In this document: in pieces, positions 1-9,793 of the stretch
Position numbering within the stretch: position 1 is the first letter of the stretch
How the letters are laid out: each line of letters opens with the position of its first letter
NCBI GenBank assembly: GCA_029239875.1
Contig: JARBUD010000012.1
Span: forward strand, 45,223-109,222
From: Xanthobacteraceae bacterium
GTDB taxonomy: Bacteria; Pseudomonadota; Alphaproteobacteria; Rhizobiales; Xanthobacteraceae
Length of the DNA stretch: 64,000 nucleotides
Direction of reading: 5' to 3'
The notes under the pieces: model-generated
Databases searched by the model: none
Told to the model about the DNA's origin: nothing
Seen by the model: only the letters and a program-made list of their open reading frames with translations
Made by a program: the position numbers and the translations under genes

Positions 1-1
1 T

Positions 2-868
2 CCCTATGGCGAGTTCACCGGCATGTATGGCGGCGGGATGAAGCACAACTATCGCCTCAAGGTGAAGGCGATGACCTACCGCAAAAACCCGATCTACCAG
101 CACTGCACCATTGGCGGCATGCACCCCTGGTACACCGACAACATGCTGCAGCTCCCCGCCATCGAGGCCGATCTCTATGGCGCGCTGCGCCTTGCCGGCA
201 TCGACGTGGTGGAAGTGCGCAGCCCCGCCGGCGGGCTGTCGAACATCGCCTATGCCAAGATCCGCCCGCTCGGCGCGGGCGATGCCAAGCAGGCGCTGGG
301 GCTGATGCTCACCTGCTCCAAGCAGGGCCTGCCCAAGGTGGCGATGGTGTTCAACGACGACGTCGACATCTGGGACGACCAGGCGGTGCTCGCTGCCATG
401 GCGTTCCGCTACATGCCCGACCGCGACACCGTCATGCTCAAGGACTGCAACACAATGACGGTCGATCCCAAATGCGCCGAGCCCGGCGTCGCCTCCAAGA
501 TCGGCATGGACTGCACCAAGCCGATGGGTGCCGGCTGGAACCCTGACGAGTTCATCAAGAGCGCGGTGACCGATCTCGGCGATCCGCCGGCGGACCTCGT
601 GCCGATGAGCGAAGAGGAGATCGCCCGCGAGATGGAGGTCTTCATCGGCGCGGAACCCCGCGCCTGGCTCGACATCCTCAAGCATTTCCATGGCCAGCCC
701 TACAAGCTGATCTACGGCGCCTTCGGCAGCCTGCGCCACAAGCTCGGCCGCATGAACGACGCGCCGTGGTACCGCTACACGCTGTCCGACCGGCCTTTCG
801 CCTTCGAGGCGCGGCCGGCGGCGCTGTCCAATTTCGATCCCCGGCATGTAGGCTCGACGTCGGCATGA
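2..868 (+). CDS. UbiD-family (prenyl-FMN-dependent) decarboxylase, C-terminal part
   Basis: The gene is cut by the left edge; the reading frame is already open at base 2 and begins with the UbiD motif PYGEFTG, so the ATG at base 23 is internal. UbiD enzymes use prenylated FMN to decarboxylate or carboxylate aromatic and alpha,beta-unsaturated acids. About 288 C-terminal residues are visible, with the family segment RSPAGGLSNIAYAKI and the acidic stretch FNDDVDIWDD that contributes metal and active-site residues. The ubiX-type gene that makes its cofactor follows 19 bases later. The substrate cannot be read from the sequence. It may be a catabolic paralogue rather than the ubiquinone enzyme, since it sits beside catabolic genes. 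Confidence 0.9.
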   Translation, partial: PYGEFTGMYGGGMKHNYRLKVKAMTYRKNPIYQHCTIGGMHPWYTDNMLQLPAIEADLYGALRLAGIDVVEVRSPAGGLSNIAYAKIRPLGAGDAKQALGLMLTCSKQGLPKVAMVFNDDVDIWDDQAVLAAMAFRYMPDRDTVMLKDCNTMTVDPKCAEPGVASKIGMDCTKPMGAGWNPDEFIKSAVTDLGDPPADLVPMSEEEIAREMEVFIGAEPRAWLDILKHFHGQPYKLIYGAFGSLRHKLGRMNDAPWYRYTLSDRPFAFEARPAALSNFDPRHVGSTSA

Positions 869-887
869 CGGCGCGGGGAGCCTGACA

Positions 888-1505
888 ATGGGGAACGCAC
901 CCCGGCGCATGGTGGTGGGAATCACCGGCGCTACCGGCATCGTCTACGGCGTGCGGCTGCTGAAGGCGCTGCGCCAGCTCGAGATCGAGAGCCATCTCGT
1001 CGTCTCGAAGGCGGGCGAGATGACACGCGCCTATGAGACCGAGATGTCGTCCGAGGAGCTGCGCAGCCTCGCCGATGTCGTCTATTCGCCAAGCGACATC
1101 GCCGCACCGATCTCCAGCGGCTCGTTCCGCACCATGGGCATGATCGTGGCGCCCTGCTCGGTGCGCAGCATGAGCGACATCGCGCATGGCGTGACCTCCG
1201 GCCTCATCAGCCGCGCGGCCGACGTCTGCCTGAAGGAGCGCCGCCGGCTCGTGCTGATGCTGCGCGAGACGCCGCTGCATGCCGGGCATCTGAAGAGCAT
1301 GCTCGCGATCACCGAGATGGGCGGCATCATCGCCCCGCCGGTTCCGGCCTTCTATGCCCGCCCGCAGTCGCTGGACGACATGGTCACCCACACGATCGGC
1401 CGGGTCCTCGACCTGTTCGATCTCGATCTCAAGGCCTTCCCCCGCTGGGGCGAGGGGGACGACGTGCCGACGCAAGAGACGGCGCCGCTGACACCCGGCC
1501 AGTAG
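888..1505 (+). CDS. ubiX: UbiX-family flavin prenyltransferase
   Basis: The 205-residue product has the usual length of UbiX/Pad1 proteins, which attach a dimethylallyl group to FMN to make the cofactor of UbiD. The N-terminal phosphate-binding segment GITGATGIVYG (residues 12-22) and the segments APCSVRSMSDIAHG and LMLRETPLHAGHL are the family signatures for flavin and prenyl-phosphate binding. The ATG at 888 has GGGGAG 7 bases upstream, and the gene directly follows the UbiD gene, so the two probably form one transcript. The next gene downstream runs in the opposite direction. Confidence 0.92.
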   Translation: MGNAPRRMVVGITGATGIVYGVRLLKALRQLEIESHLVVSKAGEMTRAYETEMSSEELRSLADVVYSPSDIAAPISSGSFRTMGMIVAPCSVRSMSDIAHGVTSGLISRAADVCLKERRRLVLMLRETPLHAGHLKSMLAITEMGGIIAPPVPAFYARPQSLDDMVTHTIGRVLDLFDLDLKAFPRWGEGDDVPTQETAPLTPGQ

Positions 1506-1554
1506 GCGTCCGGAACCGGGCAGCCCGTCCGGCGTCGCGCCGGCGAACGGTCGT

Positions 1555-2169
1555 TCAAGCCGCGACGCCGCTGCCGAGACTCTTGCCGCGCTCCCACAGC
1601 ACGTCGGCGCGACCATCCGCGCGGTTCTCGATGCGCGAGACCACGAACAGCAGATCGGACAGCCGATTGAGATAGGACAGGCCGAAGTTCTCGGGCGGCG
1701 ACGCTGGGCCGCCGGGCTCGCTCGTCAGCCCCTGCGCGGTGCTTTCGATCTGGGTGAGGCTGAACAGCCGGCGCTCGGCCCGCCGGCACACCGTGCGGGC
1801 GACGTGCGTGAAGGCGGATGCCGGCGCCCCGCCGGGCAATATGAACTCCTCGAGCATGCCCAGCCCGGCATTCATCTGCTCGAAGCTCGCCTCGATGCGC
1901 GACAGGTGCGCCCGCGACAGGAGCGGCGTGCCGGGCACGCTGATCTGCGCGCCGAGATCGAACAGATCGTGCTGCACCAGCGTGAAGACCTCCCGCGTGG
2001 CCGGCGAACTCGACAGCGCGACCAAAACGCCGATCCAGCTGTTCAGCTCGTCGATGGCGCCCAGCGTCTCGATCGGCGGGCTGTCCTTGTCGACCCTCAA
2101 GCCGGAGCCGAGGCCGGTCTGGCCCTGGTCACCGGTGCGGGTGACGATCCGCGATAGGCGATGTCCCAT
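1555..2169 (-). CDS. PduO-type cob(I)alamin adenosyltransferase
   Basis: The 204-residue protein resembles PduO/MMAB adenosyltransferases, which transfer adenosyl from ATP to cob(I)alamin to make coenzyme B12. The N-terminal ATP-binding segment TRTGDQGQTGLGSG and the following IETLGAIDELNSWIG are diagnostic, as is the late segment NRLSDLLFVVSRIEN. I start at the ATG at 2169 (MGHRLSRIV), because a longer frame would run deep into the upstream gene; even so the two genes overlap by 41 bases. It is the last gene of the B12-dependent mutase operon, so its job is most likely to charge the mutase with its cofactor. Confidence 0.9.
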   Translation of the reverse strand: MGHRLSRIVTRTGDQGQTGLGSGLRVDKDSPPIETLGAIDELNSWIGVLVALSSSPATREVFTLVQHDLFDLGAQISVPGTPLLSRAHLSRIEASFEQMNAGLGMLEEFILPGGAPASAFTHVARTVCRRAERRLFSLTQIESTAQGLTSEPGGPASPPENFGLSYLNRLSDLLFVVSRIENRADGRADVLWERGKSLGSGVAA

Positions 2170-3232
2170 TCGACCCTCCCTGTCCTGCCGGGCGATCCTG
2201 CGCGGCGCGATAGGCCGCTCCATAGCCGCGATATTGATCGACGATGTCCTGCATGGCGGCGCGCCGGACGTCGTTGAGCCGGGCGAACGGACGCGCTGGA
2301 CGCCCGCCCCAGAGCCAGCCGCCTTCGAGCTGCTGCTGCGGGGTCGTCGTGGACCCGGCGGCCAGCAGCACGTCGTCGTCAACGACGGTGTCGGCTGCGA
2401 GATCGCTGCCGATGCCGATCAGCGCATGCGCGCCGATCCGGCCCGCGCGTATCTGCACGTTGTGGCCGATGGTGGTGCCCGGACCGATGACGACCTCGCC
2501 TTCGGAGGCATCGATGCGGGTGTTGTCCTGGACGTTGGTGTTCGTGCCGATGGCGATGGGGGATTGCGCCGCATCCAGCCGGCAGCCGAACAGGATGCTG
2601 ACGCCGGCCGCCAGGTCGACCCGGCCGGCGAGGCGCGCGGTCCTTGCGACGAAGACGTCGGCCGGAAATCCGCGGGTGTCGGGCGCCACGTCGGTGGCCG
2701 CCGTGAAGAGGGAAGGGGCCACGGCTTCATGGAGGAGCCGCGCCCGCTGTTCCAGCTCGCCCGGCACCAGTTCCCGGACCGCCTTGGCCGGGCTACCGGA
2801 ATAGGCGAAACCGCTGTTCAGGGTCGAGCGCGGGAAGACGGTGGACCCGGCCTCGATGAGGACGCCGTTCTCCACGACGGAGCCGTCGAGCACCACCACG
2901 CCGTCCTCGATCACGCAGTCATTGCCGACCGTGCAGGCGTGGACGACGGCGTCGCACCCCACAGCCACCCTGTCGCCGATAATCGCGGGATAGACCTCGT
3001 GGGCGATATGGACGGTCGACATATCCCCGAGATGGAAATCGTCGCCGATCCGCACGAAATGCCCGTCGGCGCGGATGACGGTTCCCGCGCCGAGCGAGGC
3101 CCGCGCCCCGAGCGTCACCCTGCCGAGAACGCTCGCGTCAGTGCCGCACAATAGCGGCTCGCTGGCGAAGCGGGGCCAGGTTCCGTCGAAGGGAAGGATG
3201 AAGGGGGTGACGTGAGTGAGTGCGCTCGCCAT
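2129..3232 (-). CDS. Tandem gamma-carbonic-anhydrase-like hexapeptide-repeat protein
   Basis: The 367-residue protein is two left-handed beta-helix (hexapeptide repeat) modules in one chain, about residues 25-150 and 190-315, each like the gamma-carbonic anhydrase/YrdA/PaaY family. Aligned by eye with archaeal Cam, repeat 1 has His75 and His98 at the positions of zinc ligands His81 and His122, but Cys93 in place of His117. Repeat 2 has only His257 at the His117 position, with Asp241 and Arg262 at the other two. In gamma-CAs the 117-type ligand comes from the neighbouring subunit, so the halves could complement each other. The start at 3232 (MASALTHV) lies 8 bases after the mutase stop. The role in the mutase operon is unknown; carbonic anhydrase, acyl-CoA-related or structural roles are all possible. 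Confidence 0.75.
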   Translation of the reverse strand: MASALTHVTPFILPFDGTWPRFASEPLLCGTDASVLGRVTLGARASLGAGTVIRADGHFVRIGDDFHLGDMSTVHIAHEVYPAIIGDRVAVGCDAVVHACTVGNDCVIEDGVVVLDGSVVENGVLIEAGSTVFPRSTLNSGFAYSGSPAKAVRELVPGELEQRARLLHEAVAPSLFTAATDVAPDTRGFPADVFVARTARLAGRVDLAAGVSILFGCRLDAAQSPIAIGTNTNVQDNTRIDASEGEVVIGPGTTIGHNVQIRAGRIGAHALIGIGSDLAADTVVDDDVLLAAGSTTTPQQQLEGGWLWGGRPARPFARLNDVRRAAMQDIVDQYRGYGAAYRAAQDRPAGQGGSNGTSPIADRHPHR

Positions 3233-4897
3233 GGGAAGACTCAGAACACCGGCGTTTCGCGATAGGTGCCCCACACGCCCTTCAGCGTCTCGATGATGTC
3301 GCCCATCGTCGCCCCGGCGCGGACCAGCTCGATCGTGATCGGCATGATGTTCTGGGAGGGGTCCCTCGCCGTCTGCACGAGCTGCTGCAGCAGCAGGTCG
3401 AACTTCACCGCGTCGCGCTCGCGGCGCACGCGCTGGGTCCGGGCGATCTGGCGGGCCGCCGTCGTCTGGTCGTAGGGGTGCGTATGGATGACGGGGTCCG
3501 GCGTGTCGTCGACGAAGCAGTTGACGCCGATCACGGGCTTCCCGCCGGACTGCTTGCGCAGGGCGGTCTCATAGGCGAAGTCGGCGATGTGGCGCTGGAA
3601 CCAGCCTTCCTGGATGAGCTTGAGCGTGCCGCCGCGCTCCTCGATCTCCTCCAGGATGTCGAAGATCCGCTTCTCATATTCGGTGGTCAGCGACTCCACG
3701 TAATAGGAGCCGCCCAGCGGATCGACGACCTGCGTGACGTTGGTCTCCTCGGCGATCACCTGCTGGGTGCGCAGCGCCATGCGCATCGCATCCTCGGTAG
3801 GGATCGCGAAGGCCTCGTCATAGCCGTTGGTGTGCAGCGACTGGGTGCCGCCCAGCGCGGCGGCGAGCGCCTGCATGGCGGTGCGCACGACATTGACCAT
3901 GTATTGTGGCTTGGTCAGCGAGGCCGCCGCGGTCTGGCAATGGAAGCGCAGGCGCATGGATTCCGGGTTCTGCGCCCCGAAACGCTCCTTCATGATCTTG
4001 GCGTAGCAGCGCCGCAGGGCGCGGAACTTGGCGATCTCTTCGAAGAAGTCCGCCTGGCAGACGAAGAAGAAGGCGAGCCGGGGGGCGAACTCATCCACCT
4101 GCATGCCGGTCTTGAGCACTTCCTCGACGTAGACGATCAGGTTGGCGAGGGTGAAGGCGGCCTCGTGCAGCGGCGAGGAGCCGGCCTCCGAGATGTGGTA
4201 GCCCGAGATGTTGATCGGGTTGTACCGCTTCATGTTCCGGGCGCAGTAGGTGATGCAGTCGCGGACGATGCGCACCGACGGCTCGATGGGAAAGACGTAT
4301 TCCTTCTGCGCCATGTACTCCTTGAGGATGTCCGCCTGGATCGTCCCCGAGAGCTTGTTGAGGTCGTAGCCGCGCTTCTCGGCGAGCACGATGTACATGG
4401 CGAGCAGGATCCAGGCCGACGGATTGATCGTCATGGAGACGGAGATCTTCTCCAGATCGATGCCGTCGAACAGCGCCTCCATGTCGGCCAGCGTGTCGAT
4501 CGCCACGCCTTCGCGGCCGACCTCGCCCTCGCTCATGGGGTGGTCGGAATCGTAGCCCATCAGGGTCGGCATATCGAAATCGGTCGAGATGCCGGTCTGG
4601 CCCTGCGCGATCAGGTATTTGAAGCGCTTGTTGGTGTCCTCGCCGGTGCCGAAGCCGGCGATCTGGCGCATGGTCCAGGTCCGCGAGCGGTACATGGTGG
4701 GATAGGGACCGCGGGTGAACGGGTAGCGGCCGGGCAGGCCGATATCCTCGACCGGCGTCTCCGCGAGGTCGGCGGCGGTGTAGGTGCGCTTTACCGGGAT
4801 GTCGCCGAGCGTGAAGAAGTCGCTCCGGCGCTCGGCCTGCTTGCGCAGGAACTGCGCGACCTCGTTCGCCTCCCAGTCCCGTTCCTCGGCGCGAAGC

Positions 4898-5916
<1,019 letters not shown>

Positions 5917-5920
<4 letters not shown>

Positions 5921-7347
5921 GCGCCGCTCTCCGCCTCGATCTGGGCGTACATCTCGCGGAAGACGGAGCGGTCGTCGGTGACGCGGCGCGCCTTGAAATC
6001 GGTGCGCGGCAAGGTGCCCTTGGCGACGATCTCGGCCCTTGTGCGAAGCCCGAGCAGCTTCTGGATGCGGTGGCTGACGTCGGCGCGGAAGCGCTCCAGC
6101 TCTCCGCCGGCGAAGGTGCCCTCATCCGCCTCGACGCGCAGCAAAAGCTCGTCCATCGCCGCTTCGCGGGTGATGACGATCTGGTGCTCGCCGCCATAGC
6201 CGGGCGTCTGGTTGAGCGCCGCGTCGATCTCGCTCGGATAGACGTTCTCGCCGCGGATGGTGAACATGTCGTCGATCCGGCCGAAGATTCCGTGCGGGAG
6301 CCGCGGATAGGTGCGCCCGCACGGGTTCGGCCCGTCCTGCCAAAGCGTCAGGTCGCCGGAGGCGAGGCGGATCATCGGCTGCGAGGTCCGCTCCAGATGG
6401 GTGTAAACGGGCGTGCCGCGCTGGCCGTAGGGGACGCGCCGCATCGTCGCGGGATCGCAGACCTCGGTGTAGACGATGTCCTGCCAGCAGAGCATGCCCT
6501 CGGTCTCGGCCGAGCCGGCGACGTTCATCCACGGGGTCATCTCGGCCATCGAGCCGCAGTCGAACACCCTGGCGCCGAAGAGATCGGCGATGCGGTCGCG
6601 CACACCGGGGATCGACGCCCCCGGCTCGCCCGAGAAGAACATGTATTTGAGGCCGAACTCCCGCGGGTTGAGGCCCTCGTCGCTGGCGGCCTGGGCGAGA
6701 TGCAGCGCGTAGGTGGGCGTGCCGTAGAAGCCCGCCGGCTTCATGGTGTCGAGCCACTGCGCGCAGCGTATGGTCATCCCCGGAGCGCCGGCCCCGAACG
6801 GGAACGCCTTGGCCCCGAGGCGTTCGGCGCCCGAGAGAGCGCCCCAGCTTCCCATGTAGAGGCTGAGGATCGCGGCGATGCAGATCATGTCGCCCGGCCG
6901 CATGCCCATCGCCCACATGATGCGGGCATGGGCGTTGGCGATGGCGATCCAGTCGTTGCGGCCGATGGCGAAGGCGGTGGGGCGCCCGGTCGTGCCGCTG
7001 GTCCCGTGGATATGGAACACCTCGGCGTCGGGGATGCACAGATAGTCGCCGAAGGGCGGCGACATCGCCTGCGATTCCCTCAGCTCCTTCTTGGTGACGA
7101 CCGGGACCCGGTCCTCGAAATCCTCGAGCGAGCGCAACTGGTCGGGGTGGAAACCGGCCTCGTTCCAGCGGCGGCGGTAGAAGGGCGAGTGGTCATAGGC
7201 ATAGCGGCAGACGACGCGCAGCCGCTCCAGTACCGCCTTTTCGCGATCACCGGGCGGCATGGTCTCGCGCCGCGGGAACCAGTAGCGGCTGTCGGCTGGG
7301 GGCAGATATGAGGCGTCGTAGGAGGGCGGGAAGGACCAGGATTCCAT
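5917..7347 (-). CDS. AMP-forming acyl-CoA ligase, phenylacetate-CoA ligase-like (probable 2-hydroxyisobutyryl-CoA ligase)
   Basis: The 476-residue protein belongs to the PaaK-like branch of adenylate-forming enzymes. The P-loop HGTSGTTGRPT lies near residue 114, followed by YGTPTYALHLAQ, GRIDDMFTIRGENVYPSEID (the hinge region) and a C-terminal segment with LPRTDFKARRV that carries the late catalytic Lys. The expected job is ATP-dependent activation of the hydroxy acid that the mutase then rearranges, which its position between the mutase small subunit and the GTPase supports. The ATG at 7347 lies 15 bases after the hcmB stop. The exact acid is inferred from the mutase specificity residues and not from the ligase itself. 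Confidence 0.82.
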
Positions 7348-7362
7348 GGCTCGCCCTCCCTC

Positions 7363-7770
7363 TCACCGCTCGCCGCGTTCAGTGACGAGACGCGTCAGCG
7401 TCTGCACGATCTCGTCCGGCGGCGTGTCCTGAAGCAGAACCTCCCGCACCCCCATCTTCTTGATCTCGACGACATCCTCGTCCGGCATCACCCCGCCGGC
7501 GACGACGATCATGTCGTCGGCACCCTTGCTGGCGAGGAGCTCGAAGATCTTCGGGAAGACGGTGAGCTGCACGCCGGAGAGCAGGCTGACGCCGAGCACG
7601 TCCACGTCTTCCTGGATCGCGGCGGTCACGACCTCCTCGGGCGTGCGGTGCAGGCCGGAATAGATGACGTCCATGCCCGCGTCGCGCAGGGTTCGGGCCA
7701 CCACCTTCACGCCGCGATCATGGCCGTCGAGGCCAACCTTCGCGAGAAGCACACGGATGGGCTGCGTCAC
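7363..7770 (-). CDS. hcmB: Acyl-CoA mutase small subunit, B12-binding domain
   Basis: The 135-residue protein is a free-standing cobalamin-binding Rossmann-like domain. DGHDRG (residues 15-20) is the DxHxxG motif, whose His is the lower axial ligand of cobalt, and SLLSG and GGVMPDED are the other two family motifs that hold the dimethylbenzimidazole tail. It is the first gene of the minus-strand operon, and the matching large subunit lies two genes further on. A split two-subunit arrangement of this kind is typical of 2-hydroxyisobutyryl-CoA and isobutyryl-CoA mutases. A 136-base divergent promoter region separates it from the GntR-type regulator. Confidence 0.93.
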   Translation of the reverse strand: MTQPIRVLLAKVGLDGHDRGVKVVARTLRDAGMDVIYSGLHRTPEEVVTAAIQEDVDVLGVSLLSGVQLTVFPKIFELLASKGADDMIVVAGGVMPDEDVVEIKKMGVREVLLQDTPPDEIVQTLTRLVTERGER

Positions 7771-7799
7771 TTCAGGCCTCCCTGGTCGAGTTTCTTATC

Positions 7800-7831
7800 G
7801 AACTCTGAATTCAGAACTCCGAACTCAGAGT
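7800..7831. promoter_or_regulatory. Candidate operator in the hcmB / regulator intergenic region
   Basis: This AT-richer stretch lies between two divergent genes. It holds the perfect 12-base palindrome TCTGAATTCAGA (7804-7815), the hexamer GAACTC three times (7800, 7814, 7821), and the inverted pair ACTCTGA (7802-7808) / TCAGAGT (7825-7831). GntR-family regulators usually bind palindromes of this kind near their own genes. That the divergent FCD regulator binds here is inference. Confidence 0.45.
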
Positions 7832-7906
7832 GCAGACGGCTTGTGGCCCTGTCAAGCGGCCGCCATAGTGCTGCGCAGCACTACGATTCTTGCGGAGGAT
7901 GCGGGC

Positions 7907-8578
7907 TTGGAGTCTCTGGAAGCGCCCAAGAGCCTGGTGGATCAGGCCTATGAGGTGATCCTCGACGCCCTCTGCGACGGGACGTTCAAGCCCGGCGAGC
8001 GGCTGACGCAGGAGGACATCGCGGCGCGCCTCAAGGTCTCCCGGCAGCCGGTGACGCATGCGCTGGTCGTGCTGAAGGCGCAGGGATTCCTCGCCCAGTC
8101 GGGCCGGCGCGGCCTGATCGTGACGCCGGTCGACGCCGCCTTCTTCGAGGCGATCTATCAGTTCCGCTCGGCCGTGGAGCCGCTCGCCGTGCGGCTGGCG
8201 ACGCCGCGGCTGACCAAGCAGGCGATCCTGCGCGGCCGCTCGCTGATCGAGCATGGCCGCAACATGGTCGTGGCCGGCGATGCCCGCGCCGGCCTGCAGG
8301 CCGACATGGACTTCCATTCCTTCATCTACGACCTGTCCGGCAATCCCATCGTCGGGGAGACGATGCGCCTGCACTGGCGCCACCTTCGCCGGGCCATGGG
8401 GCAGGTGCTGCGCTATCCGGGGATGTCGATCAGCGTCTGGCAGGAACATGGGCGGATATTGGAAGCCATGATCCGCGGCGATGCCGAAGGCGCGGCCGAG
8501 CTGATGCGCCGGCATTTGATCGAGGCCTATGAGCGGGTCGAAAAACCGGCCGAGACCCCGAGCGCTCCTAAGGACTGA
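7907..8578 (+). CDS. GntR-family transcriptional regulator with FCD domain
   Basis: The product has an N-terminal winged helix (SLVDQAYEVILDALCDGTFKPGERLTQ is cut here as SLVDQAYEVI and FKPGERLTQ, then RLKVSRQPVTHAL) and an all-helical FCD ligand domain with DFHSFIYDLSGNP and metal-type His residues (HWRHLR, RRHLIEAY). The open frame extends back into hcmB, but I choose TTG at 7907: it has GGAGG 8 bases upstream and gives 223 residues, the normal size for the family. It is divergent from the mutase operon and is probably its repressor or activator, with an acyl-CoA or hydroxy acid as likely ligand. The exact start is the weakest point. Confidence 0.85.
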   Translation: MESLEAPKSLVDQAYEVILDALCDGTFKPGERLTQEDIAARLKVSRQPVTHALVVLKAQGFLAQSGRRGLIVTPVDAAFFEAIYQFRSAVEPLAVRLATPRLTKQAILRGRSLIEHGRNMVVAGDARAGLQADMDFHSFIYDLSGNPIVGETMRLHWRHLRRAMGQVLRYPGMSISVWQEHGRILEAMIRGDAEGAAELMRRHLIEAYERVEKPAETPSAPKD

Positions 8579-8649
8579 CGGCTTCGACCGAGAGATCGCC
8601 GCGGCAGGGTTTTGCCGATCTCGGCCTTGGGCATGTCCGTCGGGTCTGG

Positions 8650-9675
8650 CTAGCCGCGGCGCCGCGAGATGCGCATCGTCGCTGTGACGAGCGGCCTTGC
8701 CACCTCCGGTGCGAGGGCGATCTCCGCGGCGAGGCGACTGGCGAACAATTCGCGCAGCCCGTCATTGTCGCCGAATAGCGACGGTCCGAACGCGGCGATG
8801 AAGAACCCCGTGATGTCGGCGGCGAGCGCGGTGGTGTCTCCCGTCTCCTGCCAGCGGAGCAATGCCGGGTTCGGTGTCTGCGCGATGACGAACTCCTCGA
8901 GTCCCAGCCGGGGCAGTTCGCCCTTCTCGAAAGGGGCGGTGAACTCGTCCCGCATCCGCGGGCGGGCCGGGATCGTCATTGTCGCGTGTTCCTCGGCGCT
9001 GAGCCTGCCTTCCGCAACGAGCTTGGTGAGCACGCCGTTCGCCATATCCATAAGGGGCTCCAGCCCCGTCGCGCCGCTATCGTCCATGGCGCCGATCACC
9101 AGCACGAGCTGCCCGCCGGGGACCAGTTCCTCGGCACGATGCGAAAGGAAGGAGTGCCAATCCCGTGCCGCGACCTCCGCCAGCGATCTGGCCTCGTCCG
9201 GCGCGGCGAGGACCGGCCAGATATGCGCCCCAACGGGTTGCGGCAACGCGCTCAGCCAGTGGAGGGCGAAGGACGACCAGCCGATGGCGAGGCTGTCGGC
9301 CGGCAGGAGCCGTTCGTAGAAGGAACGGCCGATCGCCGAGGCAAAGGCGCGCTCCCGGCCCCTCAGATAGCTATGCGGTTCCGTCTCCAGGAGCTGGAAC
9401 AGCGAGGTGAAGTCGCTGCCCGGCAGGTCGGTGTGGACGACCATCATGTCCTTGTGCGCGGCGCGCGCGGCCAGGCGGTCAAGGGCCAGCGCTATCTGGC
9501 GCATGGAGTTGCGGCCCTGCGAGGACCCGAAATCCGCGATCGTGATCGGACCCTCCGGAAGGGCGGCGGCGGCCAGCGCCCGCTCCAGCATCGCGTCCGC
9601 CTCCTCGGCGGAGCGTGCCTGCAGCGACGAATGCGCGTTGTAATAGCCGCGGCCCTGCATGATCGGCTGTCGCAT
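8650..9675 (-). CDS. SABATH-type SAM-dependent carboxyl methyltransferase
   Basis: The 341-residue protein matches the SABATH family best known from plants (salicylate and jasmonate methyltransferases), which methylate carboxyl groups of small acids. The SAM-binding motif is ADFGSSQGRN (residues 47-56), followed by TDLPGSDF (82-89), GRSFYERLLP (116-125) and SSFALHWLSALP (134-145), all in the order and spacing of the family. The ATG at 9675 has GGGAGGG upstream and fits the conserved start of the domain better than the longer frame. It follows the SDR gene with a 118-base gap in the same direction. The substrate is unknown. The family is uncommon in bacteria compared with plants. Confidence 0.83.
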   Translation of the reverse strand: MRQPIMQGRGYYNAHSSLQARSAEEADAMLERALAAAALPEGPITIADFGSSQGRNSMRQIALALDRLAARAAHKDMMVVHTDLPGSDFTSLFQLLETEPHSYLRGRERAFASAIGRSFYERLLPADSLAIGWSSFALHWLSALPQPVGAHIWPVLAAPDEARSLAEVAARDWHSFLSHRAEELVPGGQLVLVIGAMDDSGATGLEPLMDMANGVLTKLVAEGRLSAEEHATMTIPARPRMRDEFTAPFEKGELPRLGLEEFVIAQTPNPALLRWQETGDTTALAADITGFFIAAFGPSLFGDNDGLRELFASRLAAEIALAPEVARPLVTATMRISRRRG

Positions 9676-9793
9676 GGGGTCGCCCTCCCGCGGCTTCAGG
9701 AAGCACCCATCTTCGGCGCCGAGGAAGCGACAGCGTTGCGGGATCCGCTGCATATCAACAATCTTCTGGCGCCAGATCGGCATCTGGCCGCCG

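Noticed and set aside
23..868. ATG at base 23 as a gene start
   Set aside because: The UbiD motif continues upstream of it, so the gene begins before the window.
7664..7906. Longer N-terminus for the FCD regulator
   Set aside because: It would overlap hcmB and the palindromic control region; TTG 7907 has a proper ribosome site and gives the normal length.
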